This document shows positions 25,414 to 34,016 of a stretch of 38,168 nucleotides of DNA, in pieces; the first letter of the stretch is position 1, and every line of letters begins with the position of its first letter. Source of the DNA: Bacteroidales bacterium (GTDB lineage Bacteria > Bacteroidota > Bacteroidia > Bacteroidales > PUMT01); the NCBI GenBank assembly GCA_007133565.1, contig SLMM01000202.1, positions 1 to 38,168 of the forward strand, read 5' to 3'. The notes below the pieces were generated by a model. The model made no database searches. It was not told where the DNA came from and was given only the letters and a program-made list of their open reading frames with translations. Position numbers and translations under genes: made by a program.

Positions 25414-25851
25414 ATGAACCTTATTACAGGAGCCTCTATACTGATTATGATTAAAAAGAGACCAACCCATATCTGCAACTGTAACTGTAATGGCAATTCC
25501 CCCATCCCGGGACTCTGGCTCATAGACTCCTCTGGTGCCGTAAAGATTGACCATGATGAAATACTATACTGCCACCATAACAACGATATTACCAGAATTG
25601 TCTATGCGGGCGGGAAATATACCTGTGCCCAGGTGCCGCTTAAAAAAATTGAGCAGAGGCTCTGTAAAAGGAAGTTTTTCCGTTGTCACAGGAATTATCT
25701 TGTCAACCTGGATGCTGCCGGCAGATACCTTTCCGGCGCTGACCATATTTCAATCTCCGGAAAAAGCCGCATACCAGTTTCAAGGCGAAGAAAAGGGATG
25801 CTTATGGACCTCCTTTGCCGGGTGGAGACTGATGCCGGCCTCACAGCATAA
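25414..25851 (+). CDS. Stand-alone LytTR DNA-binding protein with Cys/Asn-rich N-terminus
   Basis: This transcription regulator candidate (about 145 aa) consists almost only of a LytTR domain. The domain runs from about residue 35 (LWLIDSSGAVKI), through DEILYCHHNND, the QVPLKKIEQRL helix and FFRCHRNYLVNL, to the recognition end SRIPVSRRRKG. There is no receiver, sensor or membrane part. The N-terminal leader is unusual, with the alternating HICNCNCNGN and its three cysteines. Starts at 25414 (ATG) or 25447 (ATG, MIKKRP) are both possible; the track's 25411 is a GTG. Genes controlled are unknown; the neighbouring serine hydrolase or its own promoter are candidates. Confidence 0.75.
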   Translation: MNLITGASILIMIKKRPTHICNCNCNGNSPIPGLWLIDSSGAVKIDHDEILYCHHNNDITRIVYAGGKYTCAQVPLKKIEQRLCKRKFFRCHRNYLVNLDAAGRYLSGADHISISGKSRIPVSRRRKGMLMDLLCRVETDAGLTA

Positions 25852-26097
25852 ACAGATGTGAACCGATATCCGAAGGCCTGCTGCATGAATCAGCCTGCTC
25901 TTACCGTTCAGGTGGCGAATCTGACCGTTCATCTTTTTTTTAACAGCGGGTTACCCGATATTCCGGGAAATTCCTTAAATTTAATATTAGCAGGTTTGAT
26001 TCGATTAAAGCATTACTAATCTTATCAACACCAGAAAAACAAGTTTGAATGACCTGAATTGGAGGGGTGAGGATTGTAAATCGAAAACACCTTCAAA

Positions 26098-26415
26098 ATG
26101 GATAACAAAAAGGAATGGTTCTTATGCCCGGCAGTGCTCAGGCGCATCCTCTACTTCGAGAGCGATAACGGCTATTCTCTCATGGTAATGAAGAACCGTC
26201 AACAGGAGATCATTGATCTTTCCCTGAACAGTATTGAGGCAATGCTGCCGGTCGATAAGTTCAGCAGGGTACACCGAAGCTACCTGGTAAATATGGAAGC
26301 TGTATCCGCATTAAGGTATTACGGTACGCAGCTGCTTGCCTGTGTTCAGGATTACAGGATTCCTGTATCCCGACGGAAGGGGAAGGCCCTTCTTGGCAGC
26401 CTCGATTGCCTCTGA
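26098..26415 (+). CDS. Second stand-alone LytTR DNA-binding protein
   Basis: This 105-aa protein is essentially one LytTR domain. It shows RRILYFESDNGYSLMVM, LNSIEAMLP, FSRVHRSYLVNMEAV and YRIPVSRRKGKAL, the standard layout of the fold, with no other domain. It resembles the protein encoded at 25414-25851 (shared HR.YLVN and RIPVSRR blocks) but is clearly diverged and lacks the Cys-rich leader. It lies 246 bases downstream on the same strand, with an AT-rich gap that probably carries its own promoter. Without a fused receiver domain, its activity may depend on partner proteins or expression level. Confidence 0.78.
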   Translation: MDNKKEWFLCPAVLRRILYFESDNGYSLMVMKNRQQEIIDLSLNSIEAMLPVDKFSRVHRSYLVNMEAVSALRYYGTQLLACVQDYRIPVSRRKGKALLGSLDCL

Positions 26416-26439
26416 ACATTCAGGGTTGTACCTGGAAGT

Positions 26440-26457
26440 CCGGCACGTCAATGCCGG
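26440..26457. terminator. Short hairpin between convergent genes
   Basis: CCGGCA (26440-26445) and TGCCGG (26452-26457) pair perfectly around a 6-base loop, in the 56-base gap between the LytTR gene and a convergent membrane-protein gene. There is no T tract, so this is weak. Confidence 0.25.
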
Positions 26458-26471
26458 CAGTTTCCGGTCCG

Positions 26472-27368
26472 TTATCTGGTTTGCCGGAGCCTGCCGTAAA
26501 GCATCAAGGTTACTATTATGCCAAAGATGAAGGTTGATGAGATTGTTTCAACCATATGACTGAAGCGGACACTGGCAAGTGGCATCAGGGGGTTCTCAAG
26601 TATGTGCACAATGTTTGAGGGCAGGCTGAAGAATAATCCTGTAATCACCGCGGTGGACCATTTGTTCAGACGCGAGCCCATTATTACCGGAAGAGCAAGC
26701 AGGGCCCAGGCAATACCCCTTGAAAGCTGCATCAGCAGCAGTCCCGGTTCATTTTCGAATGTGCCGGCAGTATGTTTCCAGAAAGGTGCAATTTCGCCTT
26801 CGCTTCCATAGAAAGCACGAAGTTCGGGGTTTTGCCAGGCTATAAAATAACCTGCCAACCAGTATAGAATCACGTATATTACTGATATAAGTGCAAGCCT
26901 CCATGCCCAGTCGGCAAAAGGCATTCTGCAAACATGTGCAGGCTCCGGATGCTCACCGCCACGCCATTTTCCCAATATCAGCACCGATGATGGTATGAAC
27001 ACTAGCGCCGGAGGAATGCCCATCAGGAACAGGCCCCTGAGCACCCCTGAACTAACGTTAATATCCGACAGGAAATACCATGTTTCTACCTGTGTCAGGA
27101 AAGTGTTCACTCCATACCAGGACAGAGCCAGCAGGCCCGCCAGCTTCCATCCCCTCCACCTTGATGTAAGCACAAGCAGCGATGCGACGAAAGTGTTTAC
27201 TGCTGCAATTATCAATAAGCCGGCAACTCCGGGCACAAACGCCGGTTCCGGTTCGGTATCGGGGACCATCCCTTCGATAAATGTTGACCCACCGATAAAT
27301 GTGATGGTAAACACCAGGATAAGAACAAGCAATCGCAAAATCATCACAAGGCTATGGAGAGGCTTCAT
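26472..27368 (-). CDS. Polytopic membrane protein of unknown function
   Basis: I do not recognise this 298-aa protein. It has about seven or eight hydrophobic segments. The first is MILRLLVLILVFTITFIGG, followed by LLIIAAVNTFVASLLVLTS, GLFLMGIPPALVFIPSSVLIL, LALISVIYVILYWLAGYFI and a last pair near the C-terminus (TFIFGIIVTLMLYGR). A long loop between about residues 170 and 215 is acidic and aromatic (WQNPELRAFYGSEGE), and may lie outside. Short charged loops carry RWRGW and KWRGGEHPEP. It is monocistronic, convergent with a LytTR gene and divergent from the C26 lipoprotein gene. Confidence 0.6.
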   Translation of the reverse strand: MKPLHSLVMILRLLVLILVFTITFIGGSTFIEGMVPDTEPEPAFVPGVAGLLIIAAVNTFVASLLVLTSRWRGWKLAGLLALSWYGVNTFLTQVETWYFLSDINVSSGVLRGLFLMGIPPALVFIPSSVLILGKWRGGEHPEPAHVCRMPFADWAWRLALISVIYVILYWLAGYFIAWQNPELRAFYGSEGEIAPFWKHTAGTFENEPGLLLMQLSRGIAWALLALPVIMGSRLNKWSTAVITGLFFSLPSNIVHILENPLMPLASVRFSHMVETISSTFIFGIIVTLMLYGRLRQTR

Positions 27369-27602
27369 CTCAGGATTTTTTTTAACGACGGCACCGGCAA
27401 AACTTTGCCTCCTTCCTGCCGGGCAAGGCTACAGGGGGCTTTATATATGCAAATTAAACAAAATATCGATGTTGTTGCAGGTTGTGATCTGTTTTTTTCA
27501 TATAATCATTATATTGCAAGCCCGGCCGGCGTAATCAGTTTATGCCTGGCTGATCCTTAACTTTCACAACCTGGTCATTTAATGGTAAATAATAAATCTG
27601 GT

Positions 27603-28703
27603 ATGGTTAAAAGGTATGTTTTCTTATTGCTTTTGCCGGTTTTCTTCATCCTGACTGCATCCTGCTCTGATCCATCTGCAAAACTGGAATTGCCGGCAGA
27701 AAAACATATTGTGATAATGCACCCGACAGTGGGGAATATCAGGACATGGCAATACCTGACCGAAGAAGGCATCCTGCCTGTGGATCCCCAAACTCCGGTG
27801 CTTGGTGTATACAGCAGCAAAGGTGCCTATGATTACTCACTAACACAGGAATATGCCGGCGAAGAAGAGCTTTATCATATAGAGCTGCTGGAGGTTGAGG
27901 CCCCTTTTGAACATGAGATCCTGTTTACCGAAAATGCAAACACCAGCCTTTTCAGGAAGATATTCGATATGGCTGGCGGTATCGTCTTTTTCGGCGGGCC
28001 CGATATCCCTCCTGCAACATACGGCCATGAGATGAGCCTTCTTACCGTGGTGACCGATCCGCACAGGCATTACCTTGAGCTGTCATTTCTGTTTCATCTG
28101 CTTGGCGGTTACCAGGATGAAGATTTTGTCCCTTTCCTGGAAGAGAATCCCGGATTGCCGGTGCTCGGCATATGCCTGGGAATGCAGACTATGAATGTAG
28201 CTGCTGGTGGGACCATGATACAGGATATTCCGTTTGAGATTTACGGTAAGACTACTGTTGAGCAGGTGCTGGCGATGGACAGCGACCTGCAGCACAGGAA
28301 CTATTATGCAGCGTACCGCGCTGATCCCGATGTTGCCGCACGCACTTTTCACAGGATAAGGATTGAACCCGGCAGCCATATGGCAACAGTAAACGGGGGA
28401 GATGATGCATTACCTTACGTGCTCAGTTCCCATCACCAGGCGCTTGATATTATAGGCAAGGGCTACAGGGTGACGGCCTGGTGCATGGACAACAAGGTGG
28501 TAGAGGCTGTTGAGCACACCAGATATCCCAATGTAATTGGCATACAGTTTCATCCTGAAGTGAGCAGCCTTTATGAAAAGGAGAGCAAAATTACCTTCAG
28601 GCCGGGGGAGGAGGCAGAACATTCATTTCTGGATCTCTATCCTGGGCAACTGGGGGAGGATTTCCACCGCAATTTCTGGAAACATTTCGGGCGGTTGCTG
28701 TAG
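27603..28703 (+). CDS. Lipoprotein class I amidotransferase-like (peptidase C26)
   Basis: This 366-aa protein from the ATG at 27603 has a lipoprotein signal peptide ending LTASC (Cys21); the 27582 start would add seven residues before it. The mature part is a class I glutamine-amidotransferase fold of the C26 type (gamma-glutamyl-GABA or folylpolyglutamate hydrolase-like). FGGPDIPP is followed by the nucleophile elbow GICLGMQT (Cys191) and GIQFHPEVSS (His317, Glu319), so the triad is intact. Most C26 enzymes are cytosolic, so a surface or periplasmic location is unusual and suggests hydrolysis of an external gamma-glutamyl compound. The substrate is unknown. Confidence 0.8.
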   Translation: MVKRYVFLLLLPVFFILTASCSDPSAKLELPAEKHIVIMHPTVGNIRTWQYLTEEGILPVDPQTPVLGVYSSKGAYDYSLTQEYAGEEELYHIELLEVEAPFEHEILFTENANTSLFRKIFDMAGGIVFFGGPDIPPATYGHEMSLLTVVTDPHRHYLELSFLFHLLGGYQDEDFVPFLEENPGLPVLGICLGMQTMNVAAGGTMIQDIPFEIYGKTTVEQVLAMDSDLQHRNYYAAYRADPDVAARTFHRIRIEPGSHMATVNGGDDALPYVLSSHHQALDIIGKGYRVTAWCMDNKVVEAVEHTRYPNVIGIQFHPEVSSLYEKESKITFRPGEEAEHSFLDLYPGQLGEDFHRNFWKHFGRLL

Positions 28704-28726
28704 CGCCGGGCGTTAACCCCTGGCGC
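28703..28726. terminator. GC-rich hairpin between convergent genes
   Basis: GCGCCGGG (28703-28710) pairs with CCTGGCGC-type bases ending at 28726 over 8 bp with one G-U wobble. It overlaps the last base of the C26 stop codon and lies in the 61-base convergent gap before the K+ channel gene. No T tract follows. Confidence 0.35.
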
Positions 28727-28764
28727 AGTCCGCAAGGCATCAGTACTACAGGCAATAAAACCGT

Positions 28765-29616
28765 CTAGTTTATCCGGCCTCCGCAGGTCTTGCAAAAATT
28801 TGCTTCCGGCTCATGGTTGGGCTCGTCACAGTACTGGCATGTTTTCCTTTTCTGGTACCTGTCGCCGAAGGAGCGGGAGATCTCTACCGAAACAATCCCT
28901 GTGGGAATGGCGATGATGCTGTAACCCAGAAGCATGATAAATGTAGCTATGAACTTGCCAAGGTCGGTTACCGGTACTATGTCGCCGTACCCCACTGTAG
29001 TGAGCGTTATCACTGCCCAGTAAATACTCAGGGGTATGCTGTAGAATCCGTTGTCGGCATTCTCGACAACATACATGATACTTCCCAGCATGATTACCAG
29101 GATAAGAATGAACATCATAAAGATCAGTACTTTGCGAAAACTGTTGCGGAGTGCCAGCAGCAGCATGCGGCCGGCCCGCATGAACCTGTAGAGCTTGAGG
29201 ATGCGGTAAATCCTCAGTAGCCTTATGCCCCTTATTACAATAAAGGGCTGCGCCTCCGGCAGGGTAACGGCTATATAGGTCGGGATTATGGCCAGAAGGT
29301 CGATTATGCCCAGGAAGCTGAGGATATATTTTTTAGGGTTGGGAGAGCAGGCTATCCGCATTGCATATTCAACCGTAAAGGCAAGGGTGAAGAACCATTC
29401 TGCTGCGTTGATCTTTCTTCCATATAGTGCCCTCACATCGGCCATGCTGTCAAGCATCACCACAACGATGCTCAGCAGGATCATCCCGAGCAGGATTTCA
29501 TCAAACAGCTTGCCGTAGAAGGTGTCGGCCTCGAAAATGACCTCATACATTTTCTTCTGCCAGGGCTTCAGTTTACTGGTGTCATTATTCTGGCCACCAT
29601 TTTTCCTGACCATCAC
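28765..29616 (-). CDS. Voltage-gated-type K+ channel with C-terminal zinc ribbon
   Basis: This 283-aa six-helix ion channel has an S4-like voltage-sensing helix (RGIRLLRIYRILKLYRFMR, about 129-147) carrying Arg/Lys every third residue. The pore-loop selectivity filter is TTVGYGD (about 206-212), followed by the pore helix S6 ending GIVSVEI. This places it in the voltage-gated potassium channel superfamily. After S6 a short helix leads to CQYC (260-263) and CKTC (275-278), a compact zinc ribbon 11 residues apart. The zinc ribbon may act in assembly or regulation; this is inference. It is monocistronic, with a candidate -7 box 33 bases upstream. Confidence 0.9.
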   Translation of the reverse strand: MMVRKNGGQNNDTSKLKPWQKKMYEVIFEADTFYGKLFDEILLGMILLSIVVVMLDSMADVRALYGRKINAAEWFFTLAFTVEYAMRIACSPNPKKYILSFLGIIDLLAIIPTYIAVTLPEAQPFIVIRGIRLLRIYRILKLYRFMRAGRMLLLALRNSFRKVLIFMMFILILVIMLGSIMYVVENADNGFYSIPLSIYWAVITLTTVGYGDIVPVTDLGKFIATFIMLLGYSIIAIPTGIVSVEISRSFGDRYQKRKTCQYCDEPNHEPEANFCKTCGGRIN

Positions 29617-29648
29617 AAGAATGAGTTTATAGTATTAAAAAACAGGTG

Positions 29649-29656
29649 CAAAAGTA
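29649..29656 (-). promoter_or_regulatory. Candidate -7 box (TACTTTTG) ahead of the K+ channel gene
   Basis: Read on the minus strand, TACTTTTG matches TAnnTTTG and lies 32 bases before the channel start codon. No TTG is seen at the usual distance further upstream. Confidence 0.35.
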
Positions 29657-29709
29657 CAAAATTTTATTATCTGTGATACATTTGGAGCTGCGGGCCTGTT
29701 ATTTCGTCT

Positions 29710-32700
29710 TTATCCTCTGTTGTACATAATGGTAAGTTTATTGATTTCGGGGGCGAGACCGGAGTATGCCCCGGGATGTTTAAGTTTCCACAGCCAGTTG
29801 CCGCGGCTTGTTGAGGGGGTGTTCATCCTTGCATTGCTGCTTAGTCCCAGGTAATCCTGCAGGGGCACAATCACTGTTGCTGCCGCCGAAGAATGGGCCA
29901 TCCTGATCAGTTCAAAATGTACCTCAGAACCCCTGATCTTTTTTCCGGCATATTCACTTATCCTTCTTCTGCCTGACTTATCAAGCTCTTTTTCGTACCA
30001 TCCGCGCAACGTATTGTTGTCGTGCGTACCGGTATATGCAAATGAATTGACGGCGTAATTATGAGGGGTGTGGATGTTTGAGGCCATATCACGCCCGAAG
30101 CTGAACTGCAGCACCTGCATTCCCGGCAGGCCGGACAGGTCTCTCAGCTCGTACACCTCCTGGTCAATATCGCCCAGGTCCTCAGCCACAAAAGGCATCG
30201 AAGGGAATTGTTCCTGCAGAACCACGAAGAGGTCGTCCCCCGGCCCTTTGGTCCATTTTCCGCCTGCGGCTGTTTTGCTGCCTGCCGGCACCTCCCAGAA
30301 GGCCGAGAATGCCCTGAAATGGTCCAGGCGCAACCGGTCAAAGAGCTCGAGGTTTTTGGCCAGCCGCCTTATCCACCATTCATAGCCGCTCTCTTTAAGC
30401 TGTTGCCAGTCATATACCGGCATGTTCCAAAGCTGCCCGTTCCTGTCGAAATAGTCGGGCGGCACACCGGCTACTGTTTTCATCTTACCGCTTTCGCGGA
30501 GGTTAAAGAGTTGCCGGTTGGCCCAAACGTCGGCGCTGTCATAGCTTACATAAAAAGGTATGTCTCCCAGGATACTGATACCTTTGTCGCCTGCATACTG
30601 TTTCATCTTTTTCCATTGGCGGTATGCAATGAACTGATTGAACTTTTCCTGCATAATGCTGCCGGCAAGTTCATAGCCGGCTGTTTTGACCGTCTTTTTG
30701 TCCCTGTCCCTCAGCAGTCGAGGCCATCTGTACCATCCGGCGCCTCCCTGCTCTTTCCTGCAGGACATAAACAGGCTGTAATCATCAAGCCAGTAAGCTT
30801 CACTCCGGCAGAAACTTTCAAATGCATCGTAAAGCGGACTTCCGGTATTCTTTCTGGCCCGTCCCCATGCCTTTTCAAGGAGGGCGGACCTGAATTCAGC
30901 GGCCCTCCTGTAATCTGTACTGTTGTTGTTCCTGAATTTCACTGTCTCCAGATCTGACTCATCAAGCAGCCCCTCAAAATAGAGCTGCTCAGGATCAATA
31001 AAGAGAGTGTTCAGTGCGAAAGCTGAGGGGGAGGAGTAGGGCGACCATGCCTGTGAGGCAGATACCGGCGAGAGTGGAAGCGTTTGCCAGTATGTTTGTG
31101 ATGAACGGGACATAAAATCGGCAAACCGGTATGCCTCATTGCCGAAATCGCCCGTCCCGTATTTCCCCGGAAGGGAAGATACATGGAGAAGGATTCCTGC
31201 CTTGCGGGCGGAGGTAACCGACCGGCCGCTCAGGATGGCAACGGGGGCCTCCCGGAGGAGTTCTGAAACGCCTATCTCACCCCCGGACAGACCTGCCCTG
31301 CCCTCTTCTGCCTCTGTTTCCTTACCCGTAACAACATCCTGCCAGTGGACGGGAGCTCCCCCGGGCAGTATCACGCGGGTATTTTTCCAGTCCGATACCC
31401 GGAACCTGTACTTTCCCTTTTCAGTGAGGAGCGCGCCGGCATGCAGCGGCACAATGCACAGCAGCCAGCGTTCCCGTTGCCTTCTTGCAAATGCAATTAT
31501 GTGATCACTTTGTTTACCGGCTGTTTCAAGCGGAATATAGTCGCCCGACAAAAACAGGCCGGGGTCAGATCGCCTCAGGTTGAGGAATATACAGGTCAGA
31601 AGCTGCTTTATGCGCCCGTCTCCGGCTTCGGCCATAAGCGCGGTGATTGTTTTCCTTTTATCATCATTCCACGCCCGGGCAGTACCGGCAAGGGTCATTT
31701 CGAGCAGGCTGAAATCAACCGGCCTCCTGTTGTCGGGATCTACCAGGCTAAGGTCCCATAATTCCGTGCCCCTGTATATGTCGGGTACGCCTGGAGCAAA
31801 GCATTTAACAGCCAGTTGAGCCAGCGAATTAACAATTCCTGCAGCGGCGAGCTTTCCGTGGAATGGCAGGAATGTTTTGAGAAAGCTGCTGCCGGGGCTC
31901 AGCAGAGCCTCCGCAAAATCGCACACAGCCTTTTCATATTCCTCGTGGGGCTCTTCCCAGGAGCTGTTAAGCTTGGCCTCACGCAGCGCCTTGACCAGGT
32001 ATTCCCTTATGCGCCATACATATTCGCTGTCCGGCTTTCCGTCAAACGGGAAGGTGCCGGCAATGGTCTGGTAGATGAAATACTCTTCGCCTGCTGATGG
32101 TGCAATTCCGGCCGGCATACCATTGATCTCACTTTTAATGCTTTTGTTAACCCGTTCCCATTTCTTTACCAGGGTGGTCCATTCCCCGGGCAGGTCGCCC
32201 AGTGCATTAAGCCTGGCCCTCACATCTTCACCCCGTTTGGTATCGTGGGTCGAGGTGCAGTTCATACTAAGGGGATACTCCCTGAGCCTGGCTGACATTG
32301 CCTCATGAAACTCCTCTTTCTCCATGCCCCTGTCACCGGGGTGGTCTCCAACCTCATTTGCTGCTATCAGGCAATTATGCCGGTACATGGCGGTATCTTC
32401 AACACCCTTAGCCGTGAGGGGTCCGGTGTATTGCATCATCCGCCCGAAAAACCCGCCCAGCAGGATATTGTACTGCTCATCGCCCCTGTCGTTTAACACT
32501 ATATCTTTGAGCAGCCGGAGCGCATTTTTCAGTCCGGGATTATTTTTGGTTGCCAGGTTGAATATTTCAATGGTCTGTTCCCTTGTCTTTCCACTCAGCG
32601 GATATTCGTCCGGGTAAAGACGATAAACGGGAAAGGCAAGCATAAATTCAGAAATAGCCTGTCTCATCTCATTGCCGGTGATGCCCTTTTTCTCCGGGAG

Positions 32701-34005
32701 GGTTGTCATACCCCTCTTTTCAGCATAGTGTGTGAGTTTTTCGAAAAGCTTAATGAGGTTATCTGTTTCTCCCTGCATGTGTGAGTCAAGGATGAGCTTT
32801 TTGCAGTTATAAACCAACCCGGACTGCTCTTGCTTATCGCCTGTGAACCGGCTGCAGAAGCTCTTCAGGTTGCTGTAACCCTTTGGGCTGATCATCAGGT
32901 TGTTTACAAGAGCCAGGAATTCGTAACCGCTGGTGCCGTTAACCGGCCAGTTTTCAGGTATTTTTTCGCCCTGCTCAAGTATTTTCTCAACCACAATATA
33001 CCTGTTTTCTCCTGCAAGTGCCCTTAACCTGCGAAGGTATTCCGCCGGGTCACGCAATCCGTCAATATGATCGACCCTGATCCCGTCGATAACCCCTTTG
33101 TCAACCAGTTGCCTGAGAAGCGCGTGATGTCTTTCCATCACCTCTTTTTCTTCGGTACGCAGGCAAATCAGTCCGTTTACCGTAAAGAACCGCCTGAAAT
33201 TGATGCGGCGGGAGGTCTCTTTCCAGTGGCAGGGTTCATAATGTTGCTGTTGAACCAATTTATTGATCAGATCGGGCATGAAATTGATTTTGCCAAGGAT
33301 TTTACCGGTAAAAGCCAGCATCCCCGGGTCTGTTTCGCAGAAGCTGCCGATCTCCTTCTTGACGATTTCCCATTCGCCATTCAGGAAGTGGTTGTCCGGC
33401 TCCCTTTCTCCCAGGCTGTACCTGTTCCATATGAGCCTGAAGCAGTCCGGTGCCTCTCTGATTTCGGGAAGGAAGACTGCCCTGAAAGATTCAAAGTTGG
33501 CAGGATAGATGTTGTCATGATATTTAATTGCAAGAGAGCCCCGGTGAAAACAGACCTGCAATTCAAGGTTATCTGCAGCCTGTGTAGCAGTGCTGCCCAA
33601 AAAGGGCAGCATGATCTTTTCCTTGCCTTCTGCTACTTCCTGCTCAATATCAAACACATCTGAATAAACAGACAGGTGGCCCTTTTCAAGCAGATCCCAT
33701 ATCCAGGGGTTGCCGGGATGGTATGCCATGTGGTTGGGAACAAAATCCTGTATCCAGCCCATGCCGTTTCCCTTCAGTACCCCTGACAGCTCATGGAGGT
33801 CGCTCAGTGATCCAGTTTCAGGATTGACTATCAGCGGGTTTGTAATGTCGTAACCGTGATTGCTGCCGGCCACAGCTGCAAAGACAGGGGATGCATAGAT
33901 ACTGCCCACGCCCATTTCCCTGATATAATTCAGGTGCTGTTCCAGGTCTTTCAGTTTGAATGAGGCGTTAAACTGTATCCGGTAGCTGGAGATTGGATTA
34001 AACAT
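29710..34005 (-). CDS. treY: Malto-oligosyltrehalose synthase fused to 4-alpha-glucanotransferase (TreY-MalQ)
   Basis: This 1431-aa fusion joins two GH enzymes. The first 930 or so residues are TreY, which isomerises the reducing end of an alpha-1,4-glucan to a trehalosyl unit. It starts FNPISSYRIQFN, and catalytic segments are VDHIDGLRDP (about 310), VVEKILEQGE (about 336) and STHDTKRGED (about 585). From about residue 935 comes a MalQ (GH77) with ILLHVSSLPGKYGTGDFG, Asp in RLDHFRAF (about 1227), Glu in VAEDLGD (about 1272) and Asp in THDNNTLRG (about 1330). Both active sites look intact. MalQ could rebuild longer maltodextrins from short leftovers so that TreY/TreZ can continue. The track's 34110 start runs into treZ; the ATG at 34005 begins the conserved TreY opening, 11 bases after the treZ stop. 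Confidence 0.92.
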   Translation of the reverse strand: MFNPISSYRIQFNASFKLKDLEQHLNYIREMGVGSIYASPVFAAVAGSNHGYDITNPLIVNPETGSLSDLHELSGVLKGNGMGWIQDFVPNHMAYHPGNPWIWDLLEKGHLSVYSDVFDIEQEVAEGKEKIMLPFLGSTATQAADNLELQVCFHRGSLAIKYHDNIYPANFESFRAVFLPEIREAPDCFRLIWNRYSLGEREPDNHFLNGEWEIVKKEIGSFCETDPGMLAFTGKILGKINFMPDLINKLVQQQHYEPCHWKETSRRINFRRFFTVNGLICLRTEEKEVMERHHALLRQLVDKGVIDGIRVDHIDGLRDPAEYLRRLRALAGENRYIVVEKILEQGEKIPENWPVNGTSGYEFLALVNNLMISPKGYSNLKSFCSRFTGDKQEQSGLVYNCKKLILDSHMQGETDNLIKLFEKLTHYAEKRGMTTLPEKKGITGNEMRQAISEFMLAFPVYRLYPDEYPLSGKTREQTIEIFNLATKNNPGLKNALRLLKDIVLNDRGDEQYNILLGGFFGRMMQYTGPLTAKGVEDTAMYRHNCLIAANEVGDHPGDRGMEKEEFHEAMSARLREYPLSMNCTSTHDTKRGEDVRARLNALGDLPGEWTTLVKKWERVNKSIKSEINGMPAGIAPSAGEEYFIYQTIAGTFPFDGKPDSEYVWRIREYLVKALREAKLNSSWEEPHEEYEKAVCDFAEALLSPGSSFLKTFLPFHGKLAAAGIVNSLAQLAVKCFAPGVPDIYRGTELWDLSLVDPDNRRPVDFSLLEMTLAGTARAWNDDKRKTITALMAEAGDGRIKQLLTCIFLNLRRSDPGLFLSGDYIPLETAGKQSDHIIAFARRQRERWLLCIVPLHAGALLTEKGKYRFRVSDWKNTRVILPGGAPVHWQDVVTGKETEAEEGRAGLSGGEIGVSELLREAPVAILSGRSVTSARKAGILLHVSSLPGKYGTGDFGNEAYRFADFMSRSSQTYWQTLPLSPVSASQAWSPYSSPSAFALNTLFIDPEQLYFEGLLDESDLETVKFRNNNSTDYRRAAEFRSALLEKAWGRARKNTGSPLYDAFESFCRSEAYWLDDYSLFMSCRKEQGGAGWYRWPRLLRDRDKKTVKTAGYELAGSIMQEKFNQFIAYRQWKKMKQYAGDKGISILGDIPFYVSYDSADVWANRQLFNLRESGKMKTVAGVPPDYFDRNGQLWNMPVYDWQQLKESGYEWWIRRLAKNLELFDRLRLDHFRAFSAFWEVPAGSKTAAGGKWTKGPGDDLFVVLQEQFPSMPFVAEDLGDIDQEVYELRDLSGLPGMQVLQFSFGRDMASNIHTPHNYAVNSFAYTGTHDNNTLRGWYEKELDKSGRRRISEYAGKKIRGSEVHFELIRMAHSSAAATVIVPLQDYLGLSSNARMNTPSTSRGNWLWKLKHPGAYSGLAPEINKLTIMYNRG

Positions 34006-34016
34006 ATTATGAGTGT

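Noticed and set aside
30208-30957. 249-aa plus-strand ORF within treY-malQ
   Set aside because: Antisense to conserved GH77 sequence; the composition is that of a shadow frame.
33067-33663. 198-aa plus-strand ORF within treY
   Set aside because: Antisense to the TreY catalytic domain; no recognisable domain.
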